From Nocardia anaemiae NBRC 100462 (GTDB lineage Bacteria > Actinomycetota > Actinomycetes > Mycobacteriales > Mycobacteriaceae), in the NCBI RefSeq assembly GCF_001612725.1, contig NZ_BDAZ01000078.1, forward strand, positions 1 through 49,578: a stretch of 49,578 nt of DNA. Reading direction: 5' to 3'. A program made the position numbers and the translations under genes. How positions within the stretch are numbered: position 1 is the stretch's first letter; the number at the start of each line of letters is the position of its first letter. Under the pieces are notes generated by a model. It was not told the DNA's origin, searched no databases, and was given only the letters and a program-made list of their open reading frames with translations. Of the stretch, positions 41,981 through 49,578 are shown one piece after another.

Positions 41981-43369
41981 ACCCAGGCATGCTCCGGCGA
42001 TCGGAACGGCGGTGGTCAGCTCGTTCCAGCTCAGTGCGGTGTAGCCGAGTGCGATCCCGAAGGTGTGCGGACCGGCTGCGACCGCGAGTGGGTGTTGTTG
42101 TGCCGCGAGGTGGTGGCGGGACAATCCATCGAGCGCCACACCGCGCGCTCGGCCCATTGCCACGGCACGTTGTTCGGCTTCGGCCGAATCCAGTGGCACC
42201 ACCACGTGCGAACCGGCGTCGTCGCCGAGTACTTCGAGTCCACGGCGGCGCAGCTCGTCCACGACCAGGGCTCGGCGCGGAGGCACCGCGCGGCGCAGTC
42301 GGCGCAGGTGTCGGGCGAGATCGCCGTGCCGGGCGAATTCGGCGAGTACGCGCTGGCCAGCGGGACTCGGGCTGGTACCGGTTCGTTCGCGGTGTGCGAC
42401 AACGGCTTCGGTGATATCCGGGGCTGCGACGAGCCAGCCGATGCCCAAGGTCGGCGACAGGATCTTGCTCGTAGTGCCGAGATGGATGACGACATCGGGT
42501 GCCATTGCGGCCAGTAGCGGCAAAGGCGCGGTGTCGTAGCGCAATTCGCCGTCGTAGTCGTCCTCGATGATGAGTAGGCCAGCGCGCCTGGCGAATTCGA
42601 CGAGTTGTACGCGACGTGCCGCCTGCATGCGAGTGCCGAGTGGAAATTGATGTGCCGGAGTGCAATACACGGCCTTGATGGGGTCGGGCAGTCGGTCGAC
42701 GCGCAGGCCGTCCGCATCGATCGGCACCGGAAGTACTCGGACGCCAGCGGCGACGAATGCGCCCGCGGCACGCTGATAGCCCGGATCTTCCATGGCAATG
42801 GCGTCGCCGGGGCGCAGCACGGCGGTCGCGAGTTCGCCTACGGCCGAACTGGTTCCGGCCGTCGCGAGCACTACCGACTTGCTGCCCGCACCGAGGCCGC
42901 GGTGGCGCAGCAGGTGTTCGGCGACCACCGCGCGGTATTCCGATTCGCCGCCGCGATCCTTGCGGATGATGGGCGAGTTGTCGGCGGCCGCCCGCCAGGC
43001 ACGTCGCCAGGCTGCCTGGTCGAGCGCTTCGACGCAGGGCGCGCCGGGGCCGAGATCGAGCAGGTCCGGTTCGTGCTCGGCGATGCTGCGCGTATTCGCT
43101 CGGGCGGGCGGTTCGACGGGGGCGGTGGTCAGGTAGGTGCCCGAGCCGCGGCGGCCCGCGATCCAGCCTTCGGCGTGCAGTTGGTCGTAGGCCGCGGCGA
43201 CCACCGTGCGGCTCACGCCGAGGCGCTGGGCCAGCGCTCGCGAGGAGGGGAGTCGATCATCCGCGCGCAGCAGTCCGTTGCTGGCCGCGGCGCGCAGCGC
43301 CTCCGCGACCTGAACCGATAATGGCTGGTCAGCCTCGCGGTCGAGGACGAGCGGAAGTTCCTCCAGCAT
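41939..43369 (-). CDS. MocR-type regulator (GntR HTH fused to aminotransferase)
   Basis: A 476-residue protein from ATG 43369, with GGAGGTG just upstream. Residues about 12-80 are a GntR winged helix (LSVQVAEALRAAASNGLLRADDRLPSSRALAQRLGVSRTVVAAAYDQLHAEGWIAGRRGSGTYL). The rest is a class-I aminotransferase fold with PLP-binding Lys in HLGTTSKILSPTLGIGWL and EDPGYQRA, EDDYDGELRYD. It is probably PdxR-like: it senses PLP and controls vitamin B6-linked genes. The divergent PNPOx-like gene fits this. Confidence 0.93.
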   Translation of the reverse strand: MLEELPLVLDREADQPLSVQVAEALRAAASNGLLRADDRLPSSRALAQRLGVSRTVVAAAYDQLHAEGWIAGRRGSGTYLTTAPVEPPARANTRSIAEHEPDLLDLGPGAPCVEALDQAAWRRAWRAAADNSPIIRKDRGGESEYRAVVAEHLLRHRGLGAGSKSVVLATAGTSSAVGELATAVLRPGDAIAMEDPGYQRAAGAFVAAGVRVLPVPIDADGLRVDRLPDPIKAVYCTPAHQFPLGTRMQAARRVQLVEFARRAGLLIIEDDYDGELRYDTAPLPLLAAMAPDVVIHLGTTSKILSPTLGIGWLVAAPDITEAVVAHRERTGTSPSPAGQRVLAEFARHGDLARHLRRLRRAVPPRRALVVDELRRRGLEVLGDDAGSHVVVPLDSAEAEQRAVAMGRARGVALDGLSRHHLAAQQHPLAVAAGPHTFGIALGYTALSWNELTTAVPIAGACLGSAEQSGDERHAVR

Positions 43370-43381
43370 CGCACACCTCCC

Positions 43382-43419
43382 GAATTGGACTGTTCGAATT
43401 TCCATGAATTGGCTATTTC
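43382..43419. promoter_or_regulatory. GAATTGG direct repeats, candidate MocR operator
   Basis: GAATTGG at 43382-43388 and 43406-43412, 24 bp apart and both followed by a TTC, lie between the divergent MocR and PNPOx-like genes. Direct repeats about two helical turns apart are the usual site type for MocR/PdxR proteins. Confidence 0.45.
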
Positions 43420-43450
43420 AGAATGCCACTTCCGGCTCCACGCTAAAGGT

Positions 43451-44134
43451 ATGACGAACTCTCGGCCGCCGCTTTCGCCTACCCCACGTACCACCCTGAC
43501 ACGTTCCAAGGAGCGTGGCCGAACCGATCGCGACGAGCTGGATGCGGTCCTCGACGCGGGCCTGGTCTGCCACCTCGGCGTCGTACTCGACGACAGCCCG
43601 GTGGTGCTCCCGACCGTCTACGGCCGTGACGGCGACACGCTGTACCTGCACGGCTCGACCGGCGCCGGAAACCTGCGGGCGGCGCTGACCGGCGATATCT
43701 CCATCGCCGTCACCCTCGTCGATGGCATCGTCTACGCCCGTTCTGCCATGCACTTTTCCGCCAACTTCCGCTCGGCCGTGGTGCGCGGCCGCGCCGTCGA
43801 ACTCACCGACCCCGATGAGCGCATGCACGCGCTGCGCGTCATCGTCGAACACTCCGCCCCCGGTGCGTGGGATCGCGTGCGGCAGCCGAACAAAAGGGAA
43901 ATGGCCGCCACCATGGTCCTCGCCCTCGACCTGACCGAGGCATCGGTAAAGGTCCGAACCGGCGGCCCCAAGGACGACACCGCCGATATCGAAACAGGCG
44001 GGGTCTGGGCAGGCGTCCTACCCCTGCGCCAGGTCTGGGACCCCCCGATCCCCTCGGCCGATCTCGAGCCCGGCATCGAGATCCCCCAGGACGTCCTCGA
44101 TCGAACCGACCTCACCCCACTCCCCACCCCCTGA
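43451..44134 (+). CDS. Pyridoxamine 5'-phosphate oxidase-like flavin-binding protein
   Basis: A 227-residue protein from ATG 43451. It has the split-barrel FMN-binding fold: RTDRDELDAVLDAGLVCHLGVVLDDSPVVLPTVYGRDGDTLYLHGSTGAGNLRAAL, VDGIVYARSAMHFSANFRSAVVRGRAVEL, and VWAGVLPLRQVWDPPIPS near the end. Members reduce or oxidise small molecules or bind flavin/heme; true PdxH activity is not implied. The divergent PLP-sensing MocR protein suggests a vitamin-B6 or flavin link. Confidence 0.9.
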   Translation: MTNSRPPLSPTPRTTLTRSKERGRTDRDELDAVLDAGLVCHLGVVLDDSPVVLPTVYGRDGDTLYLHGSTGAGNLRAALTGDISIAVTLVDGIVYARSAMHFSANFRSAVVRGRAVELTDPDERMHALRVIVEHSAPGAWDRVRQPNKREMAATMVLALDLTEASVKVRTGGPKDDTADIETGGVWAGVLPLRQVWDPPIPSADLEPGIEIPQDVLDRTDLTPLPTP

Positions 44135-44180
44135 CCCCGCCCCTCCAAGTAGACCGCACACCCAGCGCAGGCTGCACCCT

Positions 44181-44214
44181 CTGCGAGGCAGCCACCAGGT
44201 ATGCGACAAGCGTG
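44181..44214. repeat. Partial third copy of intergenic element
   Basis: Shares CTGCGAGG and GCGACAAGCGTG with 44322-44355 at the same spacing (34 bp), with a diverged middle. A CGCA...TGCG stem is also present just upstream. Confidence 0.5.
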
Positions 44215-44284
44215 CCGACTCGAAACCGCCAGGCGCAGGCATCGACGTCGACCACGGTTGTCCCAGCCGACGATATGCGGCTCG

Positions 44285-44346
44285 CGCATAGCTAGTGCGG
44301 ACCTCGCATAGGCCATAGCTTCTGCGAGGTGCTCACTGAGTGTGCG
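44285..44346. repeat. Intergenic element, copy 2
   Basis: A 62-bp unit that matches 44579-44640 at 55 of 62 positions. It contains an 8-bp perfect stem, ACCTCGCA (44301-44308) with TGCGAGGT (44323-44330), loop 14 nt, and a shorter CGCAT/GTGCG inverted repeat before it. Confidence 0.75.
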
Positions 44347-44578
44347 ACAAGCGTGTGCGACTGGTGTCCGAGCCCATCTGCGAGCGCTTGCGCCGTCCAT
44401 GGCCGCAACTGGTGTCGGCCGACGAGGAACCAATTGTTGCGAGCAGCGATTTTTCGTCGAGCGCCCCAATTGCGCGTCGGACCTACGCGCACTCGGCGGC
44501 TAGCCACACCACTGCGTGCCAACTTCCGCGTCTCACGGGCTGGGTTCCCCGCGACCGCCGCTGCGCCAGCCCGGTTCC

Positions 44579-44640
44579 CGCATAACTAGTGCGGACTTCG
44601 CACAGGCTATAGCTTTTGCGAGGTGCTCACAGGGTGTGCG
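44579..44640. repeat. Intergenic element, copy 3
   Basis: Direct copy of 44285-44346. The stem here is ACTTCGCA (44595-44602) with TGCGAGGT (44617-44624). The single change in the stem converts a C-G pair to a T-G (U-G) pair, so an RNA hairpin would be kept. Confidence 0.75.
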
Positions 44641-44664
44641 GTAGCCCGGGCCGGGTGCCCGAGG

Positions 44665-46341
44665 TCACCACAGGGTGACCGGGAGGCCGAGGGTGGTTGT
44701 GGTTTTGTGGGCCAGGGTGCGGAGGGTTTCGGGGGTGTCGATGCGGGTGGGGTCGAGGCTCACGAGGGCGAGGGTGTAGGTGTCCGCGATGCGGCACAGA
44801 TAGCCGGATAGTCGGGTGCGGGGGAGGCGGTCCGCGGTGAGGCCGGGATGGATGGCGCGGGCCGCGACGCCGGTGCAGCGGTGTGGGCCGAGGGCGTGCA
44901 GGGAGTCGGGAAGCGTTCCGATGTTGGAGCACAGGATGTCTCGTTCACCGGCGCCCTTGGACAGGGCATAGGCCCAGCGGTCCGGAATGACCTGCAGCAG
45001 TTCCTCCGGCATCCCACCGGGGCTGGACATGCGCCGCTCGTAGGCGATTCGGGTCTTGTCGCGGATGGTGGCCGGAGTATCGGTGCGCTCGATGGTGATC
45101 TCGGTCATCGCGAGGTCATTGTCGACGCGCGGCTCATCGCGGGTGTCGACCGGGAGACTGGCATCGATCGTCTCGCCCGGAAACCCACTGGCCAACAACA
45201 CCTTCGCGACCAGCGCGATGAACAGGCTATTGGCGGTGCCGCCCTGCGCCGCAGCCGCCGACTCCCAGTCCGCAGCGGGACACTGCAGTACGACGCTGAT
45301 GGTCGGCACGCTCTCGATCCCTGCGCGTCCAGCGATCGACCCGCGTGCACTGGTCGACAAGTCGTGTTCGCGAGCCGATGCCGCTCGGGTAGGACGTTCG
45401 GGGATCCCCCGACGAAGTGCGCGGAAAGTGCCGCGCACAACGATCGCCCACTGCCGCCGAGCATCGGACCAATCCGACGCCGAATATCGGGCCTCGACCT
45501 CTCGCTCCGACGAGGTATTCCCCCACGGGTTGCACCGGATTTCAGTGCAAGCCGAAGACTTCGACATCGAGCCGCCCACATTCGATCGGCCCGGCAGCGT
45601 CTTATAAGCCGACCCTGGATCCTCGGTCGGCGCGTTGCGACAGTCCGCGGTGCCGACCAACCGATCCTTCCCACCGGAGTGATTCGATTCCGATGCGGCG
45701 GTGGCATCGGATGTGACCGGCCCGTTCGTGCTCGGTCGACCGGGCGGATCTTTGGCAATCCCTGAGCCATGCGTTTCTGGCGGAGTGGATTTCGCGGCTG
45801 ACGTGCTGATCGGACGGACTGTCGACCGCGCCGAGCTCATGCCTGATCCGGTGTCCGGGGAATGCGTTGCCCGCACCGACGGTGTGGTCAAGCCCGTACC
45901 GCCCAGCGCGTCGTCCACCGCGAGCACAAGTGCTCGGCCGTCAGCGAGTGCATGTGAGCAGGTCAGCGACACGATCGATCCGCCGTCATCCAGCTGAGCG
46001 GTCGACAAGCGCCAACCCGGGCCGTATTCGGGGTCGAGGTTCGCGCCCTGCTCATCGGCCCACTCGAGCAGGGCTCCGGCAGCGATAGTGCCATCGGTGA
46101 ATGCGAGCGGATATGCCCGAGTGTTCGCCCGCCAACTGCGACGTGCGCCCGGAACGCGAGGTCGAATCACCCTGCGTCCCAACGGTCCAACTCGCAGCGC
46201 CGCGTGCACCTGGCACAGCAAGTCTGAATCGACGCGATCGGAGGTGCGCCACAAACCCTGGAGCACGATCGGGGTGCCGAGCCCGCGATGGGTGCGCAGG
46301 AAGATCTCGTCGACGACGCTCAGGCGTTGGGCAGGCGCCAT
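44665..46341 (-). CDS. Condensation/WS-DGAT-like acyltransferase with long inserted linker
   Basis: A 558-residue protein. The N-terminal part (RLSVVDEIFLRTHRGLGTP, then TCSHALADGRALVLAVDDAL) has the HxxxD(G) motif of the CoA-dependent acyltransferase/wax-ester-synthase superfamily, His130-Asp134. The C-terminal half (NSLFIALVAKVLLASGFPGETIDASLPVDTRDE, ILCSNIGTLPDS, LSGYLCRIADTYTLALVSLD) is the second lobe. Between them, residues about 148-287 (45481-45900) are a Ser/Thr/Gly/Asn-rich low-complexity stretch absent from ordinary members. It starts 2 nt after the crotonase stop, so the two are one operon. Acceptor and donor unknown. Confidence 0.78.
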   Translation of the reverse strand: MAPAQRLSVVDEIFLRTHRGLGTPIVLQGLWRTSDRVDSDLLCQVHAALRVGPLGRRVIRPRVPGARRSWRANTRAYPLAFTDGTIAAGALLEWADEQGANLDPEYGPGWRLSTAQLDDGGSIVSLTCSHALADGRALVLAVDDALGGTGLTTPSVRATHSPDTGSGMSSARSTVRPISTSAAKSTPPETHGSGIAKDPPGRPSTNGPVTSDATAASESNHSGGKDRLVGTADCRNAPTEDPGSAYKTLPGRSNVGGSMSKSSACTEIRCNPWGNTSSEREVEARYSASDWSDARRQWAIVVRGTFRALRRGIPERPTRAASAREHDLSTSARGSIAGRAGIESVPTISVVLQCPAADWESAAAAQGGTANSLFIALVAKVLLASGFPGETIDASLPVDTRDEPRVDNDLAMTEITIERTDTPATIRDKTRIAYERRMSSPGGMPEELLQVIPDRWAYALSKGAGERDILCSNIGTLPDSLHALGPHRCTGVAARAIHPGLTADRLPRTRLSGYLCRIADTYTLALVSLDPTRIDTPETLRTLAHKTTTTLGLPVTLW

Positions 46342-46343
46342 TG

Positions 46344-47117
46344 TCAGGTATGCGCTCCGTGACGGCCCGCACCGGCGGCGAACCGTTGCGCGCCGTCCAA
46401 GGCTCCGTCGGCCAGGGCCTTCAGGCCATGTCGGTATTCATTGAGCAGTGCGGTCTGTTCTTCCATACCGTCCTGCTCCAGCAGCGACATGCGGTCCGAG
46501 CGCAGGCACGTCTGCGGCAGTGCGGCCAGCTCGGCGGCGAGTTGCTCAGCGGCGCTGCGGGATTCGCCATTCGGCACCACCCGATTGACCAGCCCGATCT
46601 GCAGCGCCTCGGTGGCCGCGACGGCGCGACCGGTGAGCACCAAATCCATCGCACGTCCGGTGCCGATAATGCGCGGCAACCGAATCGTGCCGCCGTCGAT
46701 CAGCGGCACACCCCAGCGGCGACAGAACACGCCGAATGTGCTGTCCTGCTCGGCAACTCGCATATCGCACCACAGGGCCAGCTCCAGTCCACCCGCGACC
46801 GCGTATCCCGAGACCGCGGCGATCACCGGTTTGGACAGCCGCATTCGGGTCGGCCCCATCGGACCGTCACCGTCCTCGGTGACCCGATTGGAGCGCTCGG
46901 TGCCGAGTGCCTTCAGGTCCGCACCCGCGCAGAAGGTGCCGCCCTCGCCCCACAGCACGGCGACCGCAGCATCCGGATCGGCATCGAATTCGCGGAATGC
47001 GTCGACCAGTGCCGCGGCGGTCGGACCGTCGACGGCATTGCGTGCCTCAGGGCGGTGCAGGATCACCGTGGTCACGGGCCCGTTGCGTTCGATTCGCACA
47101 GTCACGTGCACGACCAT
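46344..47117 (-). CDS. Enoyl-CoA hydratase/isomerase (crotonase) family
   Basis: A 257-residue crotonase-fold protein: VTTVILHRPEARNAVDG, the oxyanion-hole GGTFCAGADLKAL, and PVIAAVSGYAVAGGLELALWCDMRVAEQDSTFGVFCRRWGVPLIDGGTIRLPRIIG. The first catalytic Glu is present (GLELAL). The second, usually in PEAGGT, is Asp (LIDGGT), so hydratase activity is uncertain. GTG 47105 is an alternative start. Divergent from the TetR gene at 47172, and probably co-regulated with the acyltransferase downstream. Confidence 0.9.
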   Translation of the reverse strand: MVVHVTVRIERNGPVTTVILHRPEARNAVDGPTAAALVDAFREFDADPDAAVAVLWGEGGTFCAGADLKALGTERSNRVTEDGDGPMGPTRMRLSKPVIAAVSGYAVAGGLELALWCDMRVAEQDSTFGVFCRRWGVPLIDGGTIRLPRIIGTGRAMDLVLTGRAVAATEALQIGLVNRVVPNGESRSAAEQLAAELAALPQTCLRSDRMSLLEQDGMEEQTALLNEYRHGLKALADGALDGAQRFAAGAGRHGAHT

Positions 47118-47142
47118 ACGCCGTCAGAACAACCCTTGTGTG

Positions 47143-47169
47143 AAGAAATGAATTTATGGTTCACTTCTT
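47143..47169. promoter_or_regulatory. TetR operator candidate
   Basis: AAGAAATGAA (47143-47152), 7-nt spacer, TTCACTTCTT (47160-47169): arms match at 9 of 10 positions. The site ends 2 bp before the TetR ATG and lies 25 bp upstream of the divergent crotonase start. Confidence 0.65.
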
Positions 47170-47171
47170 GT

Positions 47172-47801
47172 ATGGTCTACCGCAGAACCCCTGCTGTACA
47201 GGCTCGCCTCGATGCCCAGGCGGGCCTGATCGTGCAGGCGGCGACCAAGGTGCTGTCCCGCGCGGGCTATGCCGGACTGTCCATGGCGGCCGTCGCCGCC
47301 GAGGCCGGCGTGGCCACCGGGACGGTCTACAAGAACTTCAGCGGCAAGGCCGACCTGGTGAGTGCGGTATTTCGGAAAGTTGTCGCGCATGAGGTGGCCG
47401 CCGTGGTCTCCGCGAGTGCCGCCGGAACCGCCGTCGAACGGGTGACCGCGGCGGTGGAGACCTTCGCGGGACGGGCACTGAAGAATCCGAAACTCGCCTA
47501 CGTCCTGCTCGTCGAACCCGTCGATACCGTGGTCGACGCCGAGCGTCTGCGTTTCCGTCGCGCCTTCGCCGAAGCCTTCGAATCCGCTGTCGCGGAAGGT
47601 GTTTCGCGTGGTGAACTGCCCGCGCAGGATGCCAGGACCAGCGCGGCCGCGCTCGTCGGCGCGATCGGCGAGGTCCTGGTCGGCCCGCTGGCCGACGCAC
47701 CGCACAGCGAATCCGTTGTGCCCGAACTCATCAGTTTCGCGTTACGCGCACTGGGTGTGCGCGATGAATCCGACTCAGGAGTGTCCGATGCCGACGCATG
47801 A
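47172..47801 (+). CDS. TetR family transcriptional regulator
   Basis: A 209-residue protein from ATG 47172; the much longer open frame upstream runs through the opposite-strand crotonase gene and is not coding. The HTH is AQAGLIVQAATKVLSRAGYAGLSMAAVAAEAGVATGTVYKNFSGKADLVSAV. Its palindromic site overlaps the promoter region shared with the crotonase gene. The 3' end overlaps the AidB-like gene by 14 bp, so regulator and dehydrogenase form an operon, and the crotonase/acyltransferase pair is probably in the same regulon. Confidence 0.9.
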   Translation: MVYRRTPAVQARLDAQAGLIVQAATKVLSRAGYAGLSMAAVAAEAGVATGTVYKNFSGKADLVSAVFRKVVAHEVAAVVSASAAGTAVERVTAAVETFAGRALKNPKLAYVLLVEPVDTVVDAERLRFRRAFAEAFESAVAEGVSRGELPAQDARTSAAALVGAIGEVLVGPLADAPHSESVVPELISFALRALGVRDESDSGVSDADA

Positions 47802-49407
47802 AGTCTTCAACCAGGTTCCCGATATCGTGCCCTTCGATGTCGCGCGGAACCCGGCCCTGCTCGAGGGACTGCACCGCGAAGGCGCGGGCTGGGCCGAACC
47901 CGAGGTGCGCGAACTCGGCACGCTCGCAGGCGGATTCGAAGCGCAGGAGTGGGGCCGCCTCGCCAACGAATACCCGCCCGTCCTGCATACGCACGACCGC
48001 TACGGCAACCGCATCGACGAGGTCGAATTCCATCCGTACTGGCATGAGCTGATGAAAGTCGCTGTCGCACACGGACTACACGGCTCGCCTTGGCTCGACG
48101 ACCGGCCGGGCACCCACGTTGCCCGCGCCGCGAAGTTCTACACCTGGGGCGTCGCCGACGCCGGGCATATGTGCCCGATCTCGATGACCTACGCCGTCGT
48201 GCCCGCGTTGCGCCACAATCCGGAACTCGCGGCCAAGTACGAACCGCTACTCGGTTCCCGCACTTACGATTTCGGCCTGCGCGAACCGTCGACAAAGGCC
48301 GGTCTCATCGCAGGCATGTCGATGACCGAGAAGCAGGGCGGCTCCGACGTCCGCGCCAACACCACCACCGCCACACCGCAAACCGATGGCAGCTACCGCA
48401 TCGTCGGCCACAAGTGGTTCACCTCGGCGCCCATGTCGGATATGTTCCTCACCCTGGCCCAGGCGCCCGGCGGCCTGTCCTGTTTCCTGCTGCCGCGCGT
48501 TCTCCCGGACGCCACCCGCAACCCCATCCGGATCCAACGCCTCAAGGACAAGCTCGGCAATAAGTCGAACGCGTCCTCGGAGATCGAATACGAGAACGCC
48601 ACCGGCTGGCTGGTCGGCGCGGAAGGGGCTGGCGTCAAGACCATTATCGAAATGGTCAATATGACCCGCCTGGACTGCGTCATCGGCTCGGCTACCGGCA
48701 TGCGCGTCGGCGCCGTCTACGCCGCGCACCATGCGCGGCACCGAGAAGCTTTCGGGGCCAAGCTGATCGATCAACCCGCGATGCGCAACGTGCTCGCCGA
48801 CCTGGTAATCGAATCCGACGCCGCCACCACGGTCATGATGCGTTTGGCCGGTGCGACCGACCGCGCGGGCACCGATCCCGCCGAGGCCGCGCTGCGCCGA
48901 ATCGCGTTGGCGGTCACCAAGTATTGGGTGTGCAAGCGTGCCCCCGCGCATGCGGCCGAGGCTCTGGAATGCTTCGGCGGCAATGGTTATGCCGAGGAAT
49001 CCGGTATGCCCCGGCTGTATCGCGAGGCTCCGCTCATGTCCATCTGGGAAGGCTCCGGCAATGTCGCGGCGCTGGATGCCTTGCGTGCCATGGGTCGTCA
49101 GCCCGAAACGGTGGAGGCCTTCTTCAACGAAGTCTCTCTCGCCGCTGGTGCCGACCCCCGTCTCGACGATGCCATCGCCCGCCTCGGCAAGGAGCTGTCC
49201 GACCTCGACGAAATCGAATACCGCGCCCGCCGCGTCGTCGAACTCATGGCCCTGGTGCTGCAGGGTGCGCAATTGGTCCGCCACGGCCACCCCGCCGTCG
49301 CCGACGCCTTCTGCGCGACCCGCCTGGGCGACGACTGGGGCATCGCCTTCGGCACCCTCCCCACCGGCGTGAACACCACCGACATCATCGCCCGCGCCCT
49401 CACCTGA
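47788..49407 (+). CDS. aidB: AidB-like acyl-CoA dehydrogenase
   Basis: A 539-residue protein, the size of AidB. It closely follows E. coli AidB as remembered: THEVFNQVPDIVPFDV, REGAGWAEPEVRELG, EFHPYWHELM, SMTEKQGGSDVRANTT, GHKWFTSAPMSDMFLTLAQAPGGLSCFLLPR, RLKDKLGNKSNASSEIEYENATGWLVG, and LYREAPLMSIWEGSGNV containing the catalytic-type Glu. AidB is an FAD protein of the adaptive response to alkylating agents; the acyl-CoA dehydrogenase role is also possible. The ATG at 47788 is preceded by AGGAG. The context with TetR and crotonase favours lipid metabolism. Confidence 0.9.
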   Translation: MPTHEVFNQVPDIVPFDVARNPALLEGLHREGAGWAEPEVRELGTLAGGFEAQEWGRLANEYPPVLHTHDRYGNRIDEVEFHPYWHELMKVAVAHGLHGSPWLDDRPGTHVARAAKFYTWGVADAGHMCPISMTYAVVPALRHNPELAAKYEPLLGSRTYDFGLREPSTKAGLIAGMSMTEKQGGSDVRANTTTATPQTDGSYRIVGHKWFTSAPMSDMFLTLAQAPGGLSCFLLPRVLPDATRNPIRIQRLKDKLGNKSNASSEIEYENATGWLVGAEGAGVKTIIEMVNMTRLDCVIGSATGMRVGAVYAAHHARHREAFGAKLIDQPAMRNVLADLVIESDAATTVMMRLAGATDRAGTDPAEAALRRIALAVTKYWVCKRAPAHAAEALECFGGNGYAEESGMPRLYREAPLMSIWEGSGNVAALDALRAMGRQPETVEAFFNEVSLAAGADPRLDDAIARLGKELSDLDEIEYRARRVVELMALVLQGAQLVRHGHPAVADAFCATRLGDDWGIAFGTLPTGVNTTDIIARALT

Positions 49408-49436
49408 CCACGCACGCTCGCAGGGATCCAGTGTGG

Positions 49437-49493
49437 GCGCCGACGCGCGGGTGCGAAGTCCAGGGACCTCCTGACAGGCTCCCGCGTCGGCGC
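49437..49493 (+). terminator. 11-bp GC-rich inverted repeat after aidB
   Basis: GCGCCGACGCG (49437-49447) and CGCGTCGGCGC (49483-49493) are perfect inverted copies separated by 35 bp, starting 30 bp after the aidB stop. Long loop, so the terminator role is moderate. Confidence 0.5.
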
Positions 49494-49515
49494 GCTACAG
49501 GTGCCCGCGCTCGTA

Positions 49516-49560
49516 TCAGTCCACTGCGCCCGCGTCAGTCCGTTGTGCCCGTCTCAGTCC
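49516..49560. repeat. 19-bp tandem repeat, three units
   Basis: TCAGTCC recurs at 49516, 49535 and 49554, exactly 19 bp apart, each followed by a related C-rich stretch. It lies in the non-coding end of the window and may continue beyond it. Confidence 0.55.
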
Positions 49561-49578
49561 GCTACGGATGCCCGCCGC

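Larger units (their letters stand above)
44135..44664. other. 530-bp non-coding stretch with repeated element
   Basis: No convincing gene in either direction: the short open frames are Arg/Ser/Cys-rich and have no family signature. It contains two long copies and one partial copy of a repeated, hairpin-forming element, listed separately. No transposase or terminal inverted repeat was found. Confidence 0.6.

Noticed and set aside
44285..44640. Insertion sequence or attachment-site pair
   Set aside because: Direct repeats are present, but there is no transposase, integrase, tRNA or terminal inverted repeat nearby.
46101..47171. Long N-terminal extension of the TetR at 47172
   Set aside because: It runs antisense through the crotonase and acyltransferase genes, and the HTH begins right after ATG 47172.

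Overview
The window is high-GC actinobacterial DNA, by eye about two-thirds G+C, with strong third-position GC and frequent GTG starts. The best fit is Nocardia or a close relative in the Mycobacteriales. Signs for this are a large NRPS, a thyA-dfrA pair, cobF, an encapsulin/DyP pair, an AmtR-like regulator, and many TetR, MarR and Lrp regulators each divergent from a single catabolic enzyme. No rRNA, tRNA, CRISPR array or intact insertion sequence was seen.

Layout. Positions 1-10.5 kb hold the 3' part of a giant non-ribosomal peptide synthetase: (A)-T-C-A-T-C-A-T-E-C-A', open at the window edge. Its epimerization domain has lost the second His of HHxxxDG, and it ends in an eroded, truncated adenylation domain with no thioesterase. 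It stops at an exceptional 27-bp perfect hairpin. Positions 10.5-13.3 kb are a more AT-rich island: a minus-strand operon of four tiny proteins, divergent from a three-gene operon (108-aa conserved protein, DUF6879, and an XRE regulator with a DUF5753/Scr1-type C-terminus). Positions 13.3-20.8 kb carry regulator/enzyme pairs: a beta-lactamase-fold hydrolase, a Uma2 nuclease-like protein, a peroxiredoxin-like protein with a TetR, an SGNH hydrolase with a MarR, and a WYL regulator with an epoxide hydrolase.

Positions 21.0-27.0 kb look like a nitrogen-scavenging locus. An AmtR-like TetR repressor faces an APC permease, two DUF1989 (urea-carboxylase-associated) proteins and a carboxyltransferase protein shaped like the middle of a urea/guanidine carboxylase. 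The biotin carboxylase, biotin carrier and allophanate hydrolase are absent. An AmtR-box-like site lies upstream of the permease. This is the most interesting system in the window.

Positions 27.0-31.6 kb carry a TerD-TerD fusion with a repeat-rich linker, a membrane protein, an encapsulin with its DyP peroxidase cargo (C-terminal loading peptide visible) and a cupin. Positions 31.7-33.8 kb hold dfrA, thyA and cobF. Positions 33.8-43.4 kb continue with regulator/enzyme pairs: a double Lrp with an NmrA-like protein, a TetR with a secreted lipase, and a MocR with a PNPOx-like protein. Among these lie an Fpg/Nei glycosylase, a type-B carboxylesterase, a flavin disulfide oxidoreductase and a DUF2630 protein. 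Positions 44.1-44.7 kb are non-coding and contain a repeated structured element. The window ends with an unusual acyltransferase, a crotonase, a TetR and an AidB-like acyl-CoA dehydrogenase.

All family assignments rest on motif reading and remembered family features, not on database searches. Operators are inferred from symmetry and position.
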